Part shown: in pieces, positions 52,810-61,543 of the stretch
Layout: every line of letters starts with the position of its first letter
Numbering within the stretch: the first letter of the stretch is position 1
NCBI RefSeq assembly: GCF_009936375.1
Contig: NZ_AP022332.1
Span: forward strand, 992,001-1,056,000
Length of the DNA: 64,000 nt
DNA from: Methylosinus sp. C49
GTDB lineage: Bacteria; Pseudomonadota; Alphaproteobacteria; Rhizobiales; Beijerinckiaceae
Direction of reading: 5' to 3'
The notes under the pieces: generated by a model
Databases searched by the model: none
What the model was told of the DNA's origin: nothing
Seen by the model: only the letters and a program-made list of their open reading frames with translations
Translations under genes and position numbers: made by a program

Positions 52810-54219
52810 TCAGTAGGAATAATACATGTCATATTCGACCGGGTGAGGCGTCATCTCGAAGCGATAGACGTCCTGATACTTCAGGTCGATGTAGGAGAGG
52901 ATGAAGTCCTCGTTGAAGACGCCGCCGGCGGTCAAGAAGGCGTGGTCGGCCTTCAGGCTGTCGAGGGCCTCGCGCAGCGAGCCGCAGACCGTCGGGATCG
53001 CCTTCAGCTCCTCCGGCGGCAGGTCGTAGAGGTCCTTGTCGGACGGCTGGCCCGGATCGATCTTGTTGGCGATGCCGTCGAGGCCGGCCATCAGCATGGC
53101 CGAGAAGGCGAGATAGGGATTGGCCGTCGGATCGGGGAAGCGAACCTCGACGCGCTTCGCCTTCGGGCTGGTCGCGAAGGGGATGCGGCAGGAGGCCGAA
53201 CGGTTGCGCGACGAATAGGCGAGCAGCACCGGAGCCTCGAAGCCCGGAACCAGGCGCTTATAGGAGTTCGTCGACGGATTGGTGAAGGCGTTCAGCGCCT
53301 TGGCGTGCTTGATGATGCCGCCGATATACCACAGGCACTCCTGGGAGAGGCCGGCGTATTTGTCGCCCGCGAAAACCGGCTTGCCTTCCTTCCAGATCGA
53401 CTGGTGGACGTGCATGCCCGAGCCATTGTCGCCATAGACCGGCTTCGGCATGAAGGTCGCCGTCTTGCCGTAGGAATGCGCCACCTGATGAATGGCGTAT
53501 TTGTAGATCTGCAGATGATCGGCGACGGTGACGAGCGTCGCGAACTTCAGGCCGAGCTCGTGCTGCGCCGAAGCGACCTCGTGATGGTGCTTCTCGACGG
53601 CGACGCCCATGGACGCCATGGCCGCCAGCATCTCGCCGCGCATGTCCTGGGCGGAGTCGATCGGAGGAACCGGGAAATAGCCGCCCTTGGTGCGCACGCG
53701 ATGGCCGAGATTGCCGCCCTCATAGGCGGTGTCGGAATTGGTGGGCAGCTCGACGGAGTCGACGGTGAAGCCGGTGTTGTAGGGATCGGTCGAGAAGCGC
53801 ACGTCGTCGAAGACGAAGAATTCGGCCTCGGGACCGAAGAAGGAGGTGTCGCCGATGCCGGTCGACTGCAGATAGGCCTGGGCCTTCTTGGCGATGCCGC
53901 GCGGGTCGCGGTTGTAGGGCTGGCCGGTGGTGGGCTCGACGACGTCGCAGACGATGGAGAGGGTGGAAGCGGCGAAGAAGGGGTCGTGCGTGACCGTCGT
54001 GAGATCGGGCAGGAGAGTCATGTCCGACTCGTTGATCGCCTTCCAGCCGGCGATCGAGGAGCCGTCGAACATGATGCCTTCGTTCAGCGCGTCCTCATCG
54101 ACGATCGACACGTCGAAGGTGACGTGCTGCCACTTGCCGCGCGGATCCGTGAAACGGAAATCCACATATTTTACGTCGTTATCGGCGATCTGCTTGAGAA
54201 CGTCCTTGGCCGTGGTCAT
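52810..54219 (-). CDS. glnA: Glutamine synthetase type I
   Basis: A 469-residue dodecameric GSI making glutamine from glutamate, ammonia and [35 protein letters not shown] (metal Glu), [10 protein letters not shown], and [10 protein letters not shown] with the adenylylation Tyr near 399 are all present, so GlnE can modify it. It lies 99 bases after glnB on the same strand, the usual glnBA operon. Confidence 0.98.
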   Translation of the reverse strand: MTTAKDVLKQIADNDVKYVDFRFTDPRGKWQHVTFDVSIVDEDALNEGIMFDGSSIAGWKAINESDMTLLPDLTTVTHDPFFAASTLSIVCDVVEPTTGQPYNRDPRGIAKKAQAYLQSTGIGDTSFFGPEAEFFVFDDVRFSTDPYNTGFTVDSVELPTNSDTAYEGGNLGHRVRTKGGYFPVPPIDSAQDMRGEMLAAMASMGVAVEKHHHEVASAQHELGLKFATLVTVADHLQIYKYAIHQVAHSYGKTATFMPKPVYGDNGSGMHVHQSIWKEGKPVFAGDKYAGLSQECLWYIGGIIKHAKALNAFTNPSTNSYKRLVPGFEAPVLLAYSSRNRSASCRIPFATSPKAKRVEVRFPDPTANPYLAFSAMLMAGLDGIANKIDPGQPSDKDLYDLPPEELKAIPTVCGSLREALDSLKADHAFLTAGGVFNEDFILSYIDLKYQDVYRFEMTPHPVEYDMYYSY

Positions 54220-54318
54220 GTCGTGGAGCCTCTGTTCGAAGTGGACGATCGAGTCCAGCGCGGGAGACGAGAATGAAGCCGCAGAGCGGAGGGGCTTTTA
54301 AAGTGAGAGCCGCGCGGA

Positions 54319-54657
<339 letters not shown>

Positions 54658-54942
54658 TCACCTTTCCCCGCATCGCTCATGCCCCTCGCGCCGAAACTCG
54701 AGTCCGATCCGGCCGAGGAACCGATGGGGCTCATAGCATTTGCTGTCAAAATGTTCCACGAATAAAATTCATGCGGCCAACCGCAGACCACGCCCAAATT
54801 ATGGGCGGAGCCTGCGATCGGCGCATTGGCGTCATCACTCTCTCTGCAGAAGTCTCGGACGAAGCTCATGCTTCGTGGCGATGTCTTCTGCTGTCCGGTA
54901 GCGTCGGCTTTGTCGATTTTTACAAAGCCGAGCGCTGCGTCC

Positions 54943-55962
54943 TCAGCGCGTGGGGACGGTGGAGATGGTCTTGAGGATTTGCGAGGCGATCTGGTAGGGG
55001 TCGCCTTGCGAATTCGGGCGGCGGTCTTCCAGATAGCCCTTATATTCGTTCTTGATGAAGCTGTGCGGCACGCGGATCGACGCGCCGCGATCCGCCACGC
55101 CCCAGCTGAAGGTGTGGATCGACGCCGTCTCGTGCAGACCGGTCAGACGCATGTGATTGTCCGGGCCATAGACGGCGATGTGATCGTCCTTGGCCTTCTC
55201 GAACGCGCCCATCAGCTGCTCGAAATAGGCCTTGCCGCCCACCTCGCGCAGATAGGTCGTCGAGAAATTGGCGTGCATGCCCGAGCCGTTCCAATCCGTG
55301 GCGCCGAGCGGCTTGCAGTGGAACTCGATGTCGATGCCGTATTTCTCGGCGAGACGCAGCAGAATGTAGCGCGCCACCCACATCTCGTCGGCCGCCTTGC
55401 GGGAGCCTTTGCCGAAGATCTGGAATTCCCACTGGCCCTTGGCCACCTCGGCGTTGATGCCTTCGTGGTTGATGCCCGCGGCGAGGCAGATATCGAGATG
55501 CTCCTCGACGATCTGACGCGCGATGTCGCCGACATTCTTGAAGCCGACGCCGGTGTAATAGGGACCCTGCGGAGCCGGGAAACCCGCCTCGGGGAAGCCG
55601 AGGGGACGGCCGTTCTTGTAGAAGAAATACTCCTGCTCGAAGCCGAACCAGGCGCCCGGATCGTCGAGGATGGTGGCGCGGGCGTTGGACGGATGCGGCG
55701 TCACGCCGTCCGGCATCATCACCTCGCACATCACCAGCGCGCCATTGGTGCGGGTGATGTCGGGGAAAACGGAGACCGGCTTCAGAACGCAGTCCGAGCT
55801 TCTTCCTTCCGCCTGCTTGGTCGAGCTGCCGTCGAAGCCCCACAGCGGGAGCTGCTCCAAAGTCGGGAAGCTCTCGAATTCTTTGATCTGGGTCTTGCCA
55901 CGGAGATTAGGCACGGGCGTGTAGCCGTCGAGCCAGAGATATTCGAGCTTGTACTTGGGCAT
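54943..55962 (-). CDS. glnII: Glutamine synthetase II (eukaryotic-type)
   Basis: A 339-residue GSII. YLWLDGYTPVPNLRGKT, LWGFDGSSTKQAEGRSSDC, GFEQEYFFY (metal Glu), NGSGMHANFSTTYLRE and GVADRGASIRVP are diagnostic of the eukaryotic-type octameric enzyme found in Hyphomicrobiales. It is not adenylylated and is usually made under nitrogen limitation through NtrC and sigma-54; a matching promoter lies upstream at 56058-56073. Separated from glnB by 285 bases with no recognisable gene. Confidence 0.97.
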   Translation of the reverse strand: MPKYKLEYLWLDGYTPVPNLRGKTQIKEFESFPTLEQLPLWGFDGSSTKQAEGRSSDCVLKPVSVFPDITRTNGALVMCEVMMPDGVTPHPSNARATILDDPGAWFGFEQEYFFYKNGRPLGFPEAGFPAPQGPYYTGVGFKNVGDIARQIVEEHLDICLAAGINHEGINAEVAKGQWEFQIFGKGSRKAADEMWVARYILLRLAEKYGIDIEFHCKPLGATDWNGSGMHANFSTTYLREVGGKAYFEQLMGAFEKAKDDHIAVYGPDNHMRLTGLHETASIHTFSWGVADRGASIRVPHSFIKNEYKGYLEDRRPNSQGDPYQIASQILKTISTVPTR

Positions 55963-56057
55963 TTTTATTCGCCTCCTTACCCTTGATCGACGCTCGACAC
56001 GGCGCCGTTCGACGTCGTCGGCGGCCGAGCCGAAACCGTCGACGGCCCGGCCTGCTC

Positions 56058-56073
56058 AGCACGGCTCATGCCA
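56058..56073 (-). promoter_or_regulatory. Candidate sigma-54 promoter of glnII
   Basis: On the minus strand TGGCATG-AGCC-GTGCT matches the -24/-12 consensus (GG and GC exactly 10 bases apart) with two mismatches. It is 96-111 bases upstream of the glnII ATG. NtrC sites were not identified. The 321-base gap to sseA holds no gene. Confidence 0.55.
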
Positions 56074-56283
56074 AAGCCGGGGCCGAGCCTAAAGCGCAGG
56101 CGCCGAAAGGGGGGAAGACGCGGCCGCGCCGCGCTTTTTTCGATATTTTATTGTTTTTATGACAGATCTTCATTTGCCGGCGCGGTTGCGCTCGGTCGGC
56201 GCGAGACTCGGCGCGGCCACGCCATGGCCGAGGCGCCGTCATCCAACGCATTTTGCCGCCTTGTTTTTTTGCAGGGCGCCGCT

Positions 56284-57153
56284 TCAGCCGGCGGCGCCGA
56301 TGACCGGTAGGTCAGCGCGGGCGCCCCATTCGGACCAGGAGCCGTCATAGACGGTGGCGGGCCGGCGTCCCACCGCGGCCAGCGCCAGGCTCAAGATCGA
56401 GGCGGTGAGGCCGGAGCCGCAGCTCGCGATCACCGGCCGCTCGAGGTCGATCTTCGCCGCCGTGAAAATCTCCGCGAGAGCGGCGGGGCTTTTCAGCCGC
56501 CCCTCGGCGATGAGATTGCCGAAGGGCAGGTTGAGCGCGCCGGGCATGTGGCCGGAGCGCAGGCCCGGGCGCGGCTCGGGAACGCTCCCTGCGAAACGCT
56601 CCGCGGAGCGCACGTCGACGACCTGCGCCGAGCGGTCCGCCAGCGCGCGCGACACATCGGCGGCGTCGGCGACCAGCGCATGGTCCATGCGTGCGGTGAA
56701 ATGTCGCTGCGGCCGATGGCTCTCGCCCTGCTCGAGCGGACGCCCTTCCGCCTTCCAGGCCGGCAGACCGCCGTCGAGGATGGAGACGTCGGTGAGGCCG
56801 AAGACGCGCAAGGTCCACCACAGACGCGGCGCCGAGAACAGGCCGAGGCTGTCATAGACCACGGCGCGCATGCCGTCGCCGAGGCCGAGCTTGCGCGCCG
56901 CCGAGGAGAAGGCGACCGGGTCCGGCAGCATATGCGGCAGGTCGGTCGAATGGTCGGCGATGGCGTCTATGTCGAAGAAGACGGCGCCGGGAATATGGGC
57001 GTCCAAAAATTCGGCGCGCGGATCGCGGCCGGCGGCGGGCATGTGCCAGGAGGCGTCGAAGATGATGACGTCCGGCGCATGGAGATGGTCGGCGAGCCAT
57101 TGCGTGGAGACGAGCAGCGTCTCGGGATCGATGTTCGGAGCGGCCGTCGTCAT
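56284..57153 (-). CDS. sseA: 3-mercaptopyruvate / thiosulfate sulfurtransferase (SseA type)
   Basis: A 289-residue tandem-rhodanese enzyme. The N-terminal inactive rhodanese has FDASWHMP, HIPGAVFFDIDAIADH and YDSLGLFSAPRLWWTLRVFG; the C-terminal half has VVDVRSAERFAG, RSGHMPGALNLPF and the active-site loop ASCGSGLTASI with its persulfide Cys. The CGSGLT loop is typical of 3-mercaptopyruvate sulfurtransferases. Cytoplasmic sulfur transfer. Divergent from the cysteine-cluster gene. Confidence 0.93.
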   Translation of the reverse strand: MTTAAPNIDPETLLVSTQWLADHLHAPDVIIFDASWHMPAAGRDPRAEFLDAHIPGAVFFDIDAIADHSTDLPHMLPDPVAFSSAARKLGLGDGMRAVVYDSLGLFSAPRLWWTLRVFGLTDVSILDGGLPAWKAEGRPLEQGESHRPQRHFTARMDHALVADAADVSRALADRSAQVVDVRSAERFAGSVPEPRPGLRSGHMPGALNLPFGNLIAEGRLKSPAALAEIFTAAKIDLERPVIASCGSGLTASILSLALAAVGRRPATVYDGSWSEWGARADLPVIGAAG

Positions 57154-57271
57154 GCGATTCTCCCGTCGATCCGCGGCTCGCGCGCGTGATGGCGTCGGCG
57201 CGGCGATCGTTGTAGCAATGTATCAGAATCGATTCGCTTCCAAAATCGCCGAAAAGGCCAAAATCGAGACC

Positions 57272-57688
57272 ATGCTCGAGATTCCAGGCAAGGCCTGCGG
57301 TCCCTGCGCCTTCTGCTGCAAGGTGCTGGAGATCGAGGAGTTCCCCAAGAAGGCCGGCGTCTGGTGCGAGCACTGCACGCAGACCAAAGGCTGCGCCGTC
57401 TACGCCACGCGCCCGGACGTGTGCCGCGATTATCATTGCCTCTGGAAGGAGGAGCGCTCGCTGGGCGCGCAGCTGCGGCCGGACAAGGTCGGCACGCTGC
57501 TGATGGACGACCCGGACAGCGACGAATATCATGCGGTCTGCGACCCCGAAAAGCCGTTTTCCTGGCGCAATCCTCTCGTATTCAAGCATCTCGTGAGCGA
57601 GGCGAAGTCCGGTCGCATCGTGGTCGCCAAAGCGGGTCTGCGCGCATGGCGCATATTCGCCGACGGCAGCTGGCAGGAATGGGCTTGA
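57272..57688 (+). CDS. YkgJ-type zinc/iron-chelating cysteine cluster protein
   Basis: A 138-residue protein with the Cys-rich pattern GKACGPCAFCCKVLEI, then VWCEHCTQTKGCAVYATRPDVCRDYHCLW, matching the CxxCxxCC...C...C family that binds zinc or an Fe-S cluster. Function unknown. Two starts are possible: 57218 (MYQNRFASK) and 57272; neither has a good ribosome site, and the shorter fits the family core. Confidence 0.82.
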   Translation: MLEIPGKACGPCAFCCKVLEIEEFPKKAGVWCEHCTQTKGCAVYATRPDVCRDYHCLWKEERSLGAQLRPDKVGTLLMDDPDSDEYHAVCDPEKPFSWRNPLVFKHLVSEAKSGRIVVAKAGLRAWRIFADGSWQEWA

Positions 57689-57785
57689 GACGAGCCCTTC
57701 GTCCTCCGGCGCGGCCCGAGCATCGACAAGCGCCCGCGCCTGGCCCATCGTGGCCCGGATGATTCGATCGATCGCAGGTCTTCGA

Positions 57786-58679
57786 ATGGCGTTTCTCTCA
57801 TCCGTTCAGGGCGGGGCCGGACGCGGCAGGGTCGCCTTTCCGAGGCTCGTGGCGTTCGCCTTTCCGGGGCTCGTGGCGCTCGCCGCCGCCACGCCCTGCG
57901 GGGCGGAGACGCTCAAGGCGAATTTCGCGCTGAGCCTGCTCGGGCTTTCGATCGGCCACGCCTCGGCCAGCGGCGTCATCGAGGGACGCAGCTACCGCAT
58001 CGACATTTCGATGCGCACCACCGGCCTCGCCTCTCTCGTCAATGACACGCGCGGCGCCGCCACCGCCTCCGGCGCGCTGTCGAGCGAGGGGCTGGCGCCG
58101 ACGAGCTACGCCAACACCACCTCCAACACCTATGAGACGCGCACCGTCCGCATGTCGCTCGCCGGCAATTCCGTGCGCGCCGTGCATGTCGATCCGACGC
58201 CTTGGGACCTGCCGGTCCGCATCCCGGTGACGGAGAGCAACAAATCGCACATCACCGATCCGGTGAGCGCGCTCATCATGAGCGTCCCGGCGAGCGAGCC
58301 GCTGATCGGCCCCTCCGCTTGCAATCGCACCATTCCGGTCTTCGACGGCGTCACCCGCTTCGATGTGACGCTCTCCTTCGTCGAGATGCGCAATGTGGAG
58401 ACACACGGCTATTCCGGCCCGGTGTCGGTCTGCGCGGCGCGCTATCATCCGATCGCCGGCCATCGGCCGGACAGCGTCTCGACGCGCTTCATGGCGGAGA
58501 ATAGCGACATCACCGTCTGGCTCGCGCCTCTGCAGACGGCGCATGCGGTGGTGCCCTATCGCATGGCGCTGCGCACCAATGTCGGCATGCTGACCGTCGA
58601 GCCGGCGGAATTCCATCTCGGCGGCCGTCGCCAGGCCGCCGAGAGATCGGCCCCACAGAGACCGGCGGCCGATCAATAA
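57786..58679 (+). CDS. DUF3108 family exported protein
   Basis: About 297 residues with an N-terminal signal peptide (FPGLVALAAATPCGAE) and the DUF3108 beta-rich domain: LKANFALSLLGLSIGHASASGVIEGRSYRIDISMRTTGL, SNTYETRTVRMSLAGNSVR, PVFDGVTRFDVTLSF. The family is periplasmic and uncharacterised, abundant in alphaproteobacteria. Starts at 57759 and 57750 are alternatives; AGG before 57786 decides weakly. Confidence 0.82.
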   Translation: MAFLSSVQGGAGRGRVAFPRLVAFAFPGLVALAAATPCGAETLKANFALSLLGLSIGHASASGVIEGRSYRIDISMRTTGLASLVNDTRGAATASGALSSEGLAPTSYANTTSNTYETRTVRMSLAGNSVRAVHVDPTPWDLPVRIPVTESNKSHITDPVSALIMSVPASEPLIGPSACNRTIPVFDGVTRFDVTLSFVEMRNVETHGYSGPVSVCAARYHPIAGHRPDSVSTRFMAENSDITVWLAPLQTAHAVVPYRMALRTNVGMLTVEPAEFHLGGRRQAAERSAPQRPAADQ

Positions 58680-58692
58680 AGGCGCGGCGCGC

Positions 58693-59139
58693 TCAGTCGA
58701 TGCGGATCTCGCGCGTCTTCTTGCGGTTCAGCCGGTCGGATTCATATTCGAGATAGCGCACTTCTCGCGGCTCGGCCGATCCCGGCGCGAGGCAGAAGGA
58801 GGGCGCGGGCGTGAAGCGCCCATCCGCTCCCGCGAAACATTCCGAGAAGCGCACCTCGCAATCGAAGGACGCATCCGTCCGCGGCGCGGTCTTCGCCACC
58901 AGCGCGCGGGCTTTCTCCACTGCGCTGGCGCAGAGCTCGGCGCCCAGCCCATAGGCGCGGCATTGCTGGATGGTCGCCATGTATTGGCCGTCGCCCGTGC
59001 AGGCGGGCGTGCGGCGGTAGCCGAAGAACCAGACGGCGCCGGCGAGCGTCGCAATGCCGGCGACGGCGATGAAGGCGAAGGAGGGGCGAGCCATGCGCGT
59101 CGGCTTTCTTTCTTTTTCTTTGTCGAGCCGCAGCTTCAT
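58693..59139 (-). CDS. DUF1190-like membrane-anchored protein
   Basis: A 148-residue protein with a basic N-terminus, one membrane span (FAFIAVAGIATLAGAVWFF) and a Cys-rich external domain with ACTGDGQYMATIQQCRAYGLGAELCASAVEKARALVAKTAP and FDCEVRFSECFAG. The spacing of YxxxxQCRAxG and DCExxF resembles the DUF1190/YgiB family. Function unknown. ATG 59094 would omit the basic leader. Confidence 0.6.
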   Translation of the reverse strand: MKLRLDKEKERKPTRMARPSFAFIAVAGIATLAGAVWFFGYRRTPACTGDGQYMATIQQCRAYGLGAELCASAVEKARALVAKTAPRTDASFDCEVRFSECFAGADGRFTPAPSFCLAPGSAEPREVRYLEYESDRLNRKKTREIRID

Positions 59140-59360
59140 TAGCCGCGCCGCACGGGTCTCCGCAAGCCCCATCCGGCGGCGTGGGGCGGGCGCCGCATCT
59201 TGACAAGCCCTTAAGGCTACAATAATTGCGACCGTCATGCTGCGAGCGTGGATCGCGGCTTCGTTCGGCCGTTCGAGGAGAACAGCGCCGGGCGCGAATA
59301 ACGTCGGCGCGTCACGAGTTGCAGCCAGCATTCGCGACGTTCTCGGAATTCGAGCCGGCG

Positions 59361-59423
59361 ACGATATCCACCAAAACGTATCGCACGTAGAGGCGAGACT
59401 TCGCCTACCATGGGTGATATCGT
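59361..59423 (+). ncRNA. Structured leader RNA candidate upstream of the 37-residue peptide gene
   Basis: An outer stem ACGATATC/GATATCGT (59361-59368 with 59416-59423) encloses two inner hairpins, ACGT-ATCGC-ACGT (59376-59388) and AGGCGA-GACT-TCGCCT (59391-59406), forming a three-way junction. It ends 52 bases before the ATG at 59476. The other part of the 336-base gap (59140-59360) shows nothing. No known riboswitch class is recognised. Confidence 0.4.
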
Positions 59424-59475
59424 GGCTTTGCTGGCAGCCTGAACGAAGTCGGGCGTTAAAGGAGGAGGAAGCGTT

Positions 59476-59589
59476 ATGGGAGCAATTCTCGAGCTGACGA
59501 GCTATGCGGCGACCCCGGTGGGCATGATCGCGATCATCGCGGTCGGCGCCGCCGCTTATTTCGCTGCGCGCTGGGTCCTGAGCGACTGA
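59476..59589 (+). CDS. Small single-span membrane protein (37 aa)
   Basis: ATG 59476 follows GGAGGAGGAA at ideal spacing, the strongest ribosome site in this part of the window. The product is 37 residues: a short amphipathic N-terminus (GAILELTSYAATPV) then one membrane helix (GMIAIIAVGAAAYFAARWV) ending LSD. A rho-independent terminator follows 27 bases later, so this is a complete single-gene unit. I do not recognise a family; phage-holin-like or stress-peptide roles would be guesses. Confidence 0.75.
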   Translation: MGAILELTSYAATPVGMIAIIAVGAAAYFAARWVLSD

Positions 59590-59616
59590 CGCTTCAGAAC
59601 CGGCTACGGATATGAT

Positions 59617-59653
59617 GCGGCGCATCGGCCTGTCCGATGCGCCGCTTCTTTTT
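59617..59653 (+). terminator. Rho-independent terminator of the 37-residue peptide gene
   Basis: GCGGCGCATCGG (59617-59628) pairs perfectly with CCGATGCGCCGC (59634-59645), followed by TTCTTTTT. One of the best terminators in the window. Confidence 0.95.
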
Positions 59654-59830
59654 GCGCATATCTTCCAAATTCGGCGGCTTTGACGCAGCGTGAAACGCGC
59701 GCCAAGGCTTTCCAATGGAAGCCGCTGGTTATATAGTCCGGCCTACCCACTCGGGGGGCTTCGTCGCCCGAGCGCAGATCGGCTGCGTCGGCGGCATTTT
59801 TCAACTTGGAGTGGTTCCTTGGAGTGGTCC

Positions 59831-60670
59831 ATGGCCTCGACGTCTTCGACGAAACTCGGAGATGGGCGACCGCGCGCCGTCATTCCCCTCCGCGCCTCCG
59901 CCATGCAGGCCGCGGCCGAGGGCGCGCCTTCGGCTCCGCGCCATAAGGCCGATCGCTCCGGCGAGGACCGCGACGAGAATGGCGCGACCTTTCCGATCGA
60001 CGTCGCCATCGCCGACAAGAGCCCGCTGATCCTCGCGGGGCTCGAGGCGCTGCTCGCCGACGATCGCCGCTTCAATCTCGTGCTGAAGGTCACGGACGGC
60101 GAGGAATTTCTCGACGCCGCCAAGCTGCAGCGCTTCCAGATCGCCATCATCGGCTGGCAATTGCCGACGCTCCACGCGCGGGAGGTGCTGCGGGCGCTCT
60201 CGCGCCAGCCCTCCGCGCCGAAGATCGTCGTCTATAGCGGCACCAATGATCCCGCCGCGCCGGCCGAGACGCTGCAATTGGGCGGCGCCGGCTTCGTCAG
60301 CAAGCGCGCTCCGCCGGAGCGTCTGCTCGACGTGCTCGCCTCGGTGGCGGCCGGCGACATGGTGTTTCCCTTCGTCGATATCCGCAAGATGCGCGCCGAT
60401 CCGCTGGAGAATCTCACTCTGCGCGAGCGCAGCCTGCTGTCGGCGCTCGGCTCCGGCCACACCAATAATCAGCTCGCCAAGGATTTCGGCGTCTCGATCA
60501 ACACGATCAAATTCCACTTGCGCAATTTGTTCGAGAAGCTCGAGGTGCGCAATCGCGCCCAGGCTATCGCGCTCTTCCTCGAGATGAAGCACGGCTCCTG
60601 GACGGCGGCGACGCCGGGCGGCCGCGCCGAGTCGGCGGGCGCCCGCGGCAAAAAAGCCTCGCGCGATTAG
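59831..60670 (+). CDS. LuxR/NarL-type response regulator lacking the phosphoacceptor Asp
   Basis: A 279-residue protein: disordered N-terminus (1-55), receiver-like domain (~56-175) and a LuxR helix-turn-helix (~193-255, LTLRERSLLSALGSGHTNNQLAKDFGVSINTIKFHLRNLFEKL). In the receiver the usual Asp at the end of beta-3 is Gly108 (AIIGWQLP), while the acidic Asp62 and the conserved Lys158 (FVSK) remain. It therefore probably acts without phosphorylation. TTGGAG lies 6 bases before ATG 59831, and the same CTTGGAGTGG block is duplicated just upstream. Confidence 0.88.
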   Translation: MASTSSTKLGDGRPRAVIPLRASAMQAAAEGAPSAPRHKADRSGEDRDENGATFPIDVAIADKSPLILAGLEALLADDRRFNLVLKVTDGEEFLDAAKLQRFQIAIIGWQLPTLHAREVLRALSRQPSAPKIVVYSGTNDPAAPAETLQLGGAGFVSKRAPPERLLDVLASVAAGDMVFPFVDIRKMRADPLENLTLRERSLLSALGSGHTNNQLAKDFGVSINTIKFHLRNLFEKLEVRNRAQAIALFLEMKHGSWTAATPGGRAESAGARGKKASRD

Positions 60671-60679
60671 GCCCGCCTC

Positions 60680-61471
60680 TCAGGGCGCGGGAAACAGCGC
60701 GTCGGTCTTGCCGGTCAGCCGATAGGCGACGAGGCCCACCCATTCATGCGTCGCCGTGTCGATGAGCTTCAGCTGGTCGGAGGCGTGCGCGCGCAGGCCG
60801 AGCGGCAGGCGCAGGCCCGTGTGATAATCGACCGGATAGGCGACGACGGGGAAGCCGACGCGGCGGAAAATCCCCATGGAGCGCGGCATATGGCTCGCCG
60901 AGGTCACGAGCAGCCAGCGCTCGCCGGGCGCGGGCCGCGCCAGCGCCAGCGCATTGACGGCGTTTTCCCATGTATTGCGCGAGCGGTCCTCGAGGATGAC
61001 GCGCCCCGGCTCGACGCCGAGCTTGGGAAGCAGCCGCCCGACGATCTCGGCCTCGGAGCCGGCGGCGCCGAACAGCCTGCCGGAGCCGCCGGCGAAGAGC
61101 AGCTTGGCGGCCGGATAGCGTCGCGCCAGCTCGACCATGGTGACAATGCGTTCGCCCGCCTCGGTCAGCGCCGCGCCGCCGCGCGCCTGGCTCACCTTCT
61201 CGTCGATCGCGCCGCCGAGCACGACGATTCCATCCGGCGCCGGCGCGTCCTCGGCGACCTGCGGAAAGCGGTTCTCCAGCGGATAGAGCATCAGATCGCC
61301 GAGCGAGGTGAAGCACAGCAGCAGCAGCGCCGCCACGCCGAGCGCCGCCACAATGCGCCCCTTGGCGGCGAAGCGCGTGAAGCAGAGCGCCACGCCGACG
61401 GCGGCGAGGAAAATGCCGATATGCAAAGGCGCGAGGAAGAATTCGCCGATCTTGGACAGGATGAAAAACAT
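60680..61471 (-). CDS. YdcF/SanA family DUF218 protein
   Basis: A 263-residue protein with two N-terminal membrane spans (GIFLAAVGVALCF; IVAALGVAALLLLCF) and a DUF218 domain: DGIVVLGGAIDE, AAKLLFAGGSGRLFG, EDRSRNTWENAVNAL and LVTSASHMPRSMGIFRR. This is the YdcF/ElyC form, implicated in envelope and peptidoglycan-lipid-carrier metabolism. Minus strand, 72 bases after the ETF-QO gene. Confidence 0.92.
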   Translation of the reverse strand: MFFILSKIGEFFLAPLHIGIFLAAVGVALCFTRFAAKGRIVAALGVAALLLLCFTSLGDLMLYPLENRFPQVAEDAPAPDGIVVLGGAIDEKVSQARGGAALTEAGERIVTMVELARRYPAAKLLFAGGSGRLFGAAGSEAEIVGRLLPKLGVEPGRVILEDRSRNTWENAVNALALARPAPGERWLLVTSASHMPRSMGIFRRVGFPVVAYPVDYHTGLRLPLGLRAHASDQLKLIDTATHEWVGLVAYRLTGKTDALFPAP

Positions 61472-61543
61472 TGTCGCTCGAATAGTCTGGAGGAAACGGC
61501 GCGCGCCTCGTCGCGCGCGCCGGGTCGCGATGGCTCGGGCGCC

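Noticed and set aside
54670-54684. Sigma-54-like GGGCATGAGCGATGC upstream of glnB
   Set aside because: Spacing is correct but several positions mismatch, and the transcript would start at the ATG itself; considered chance.
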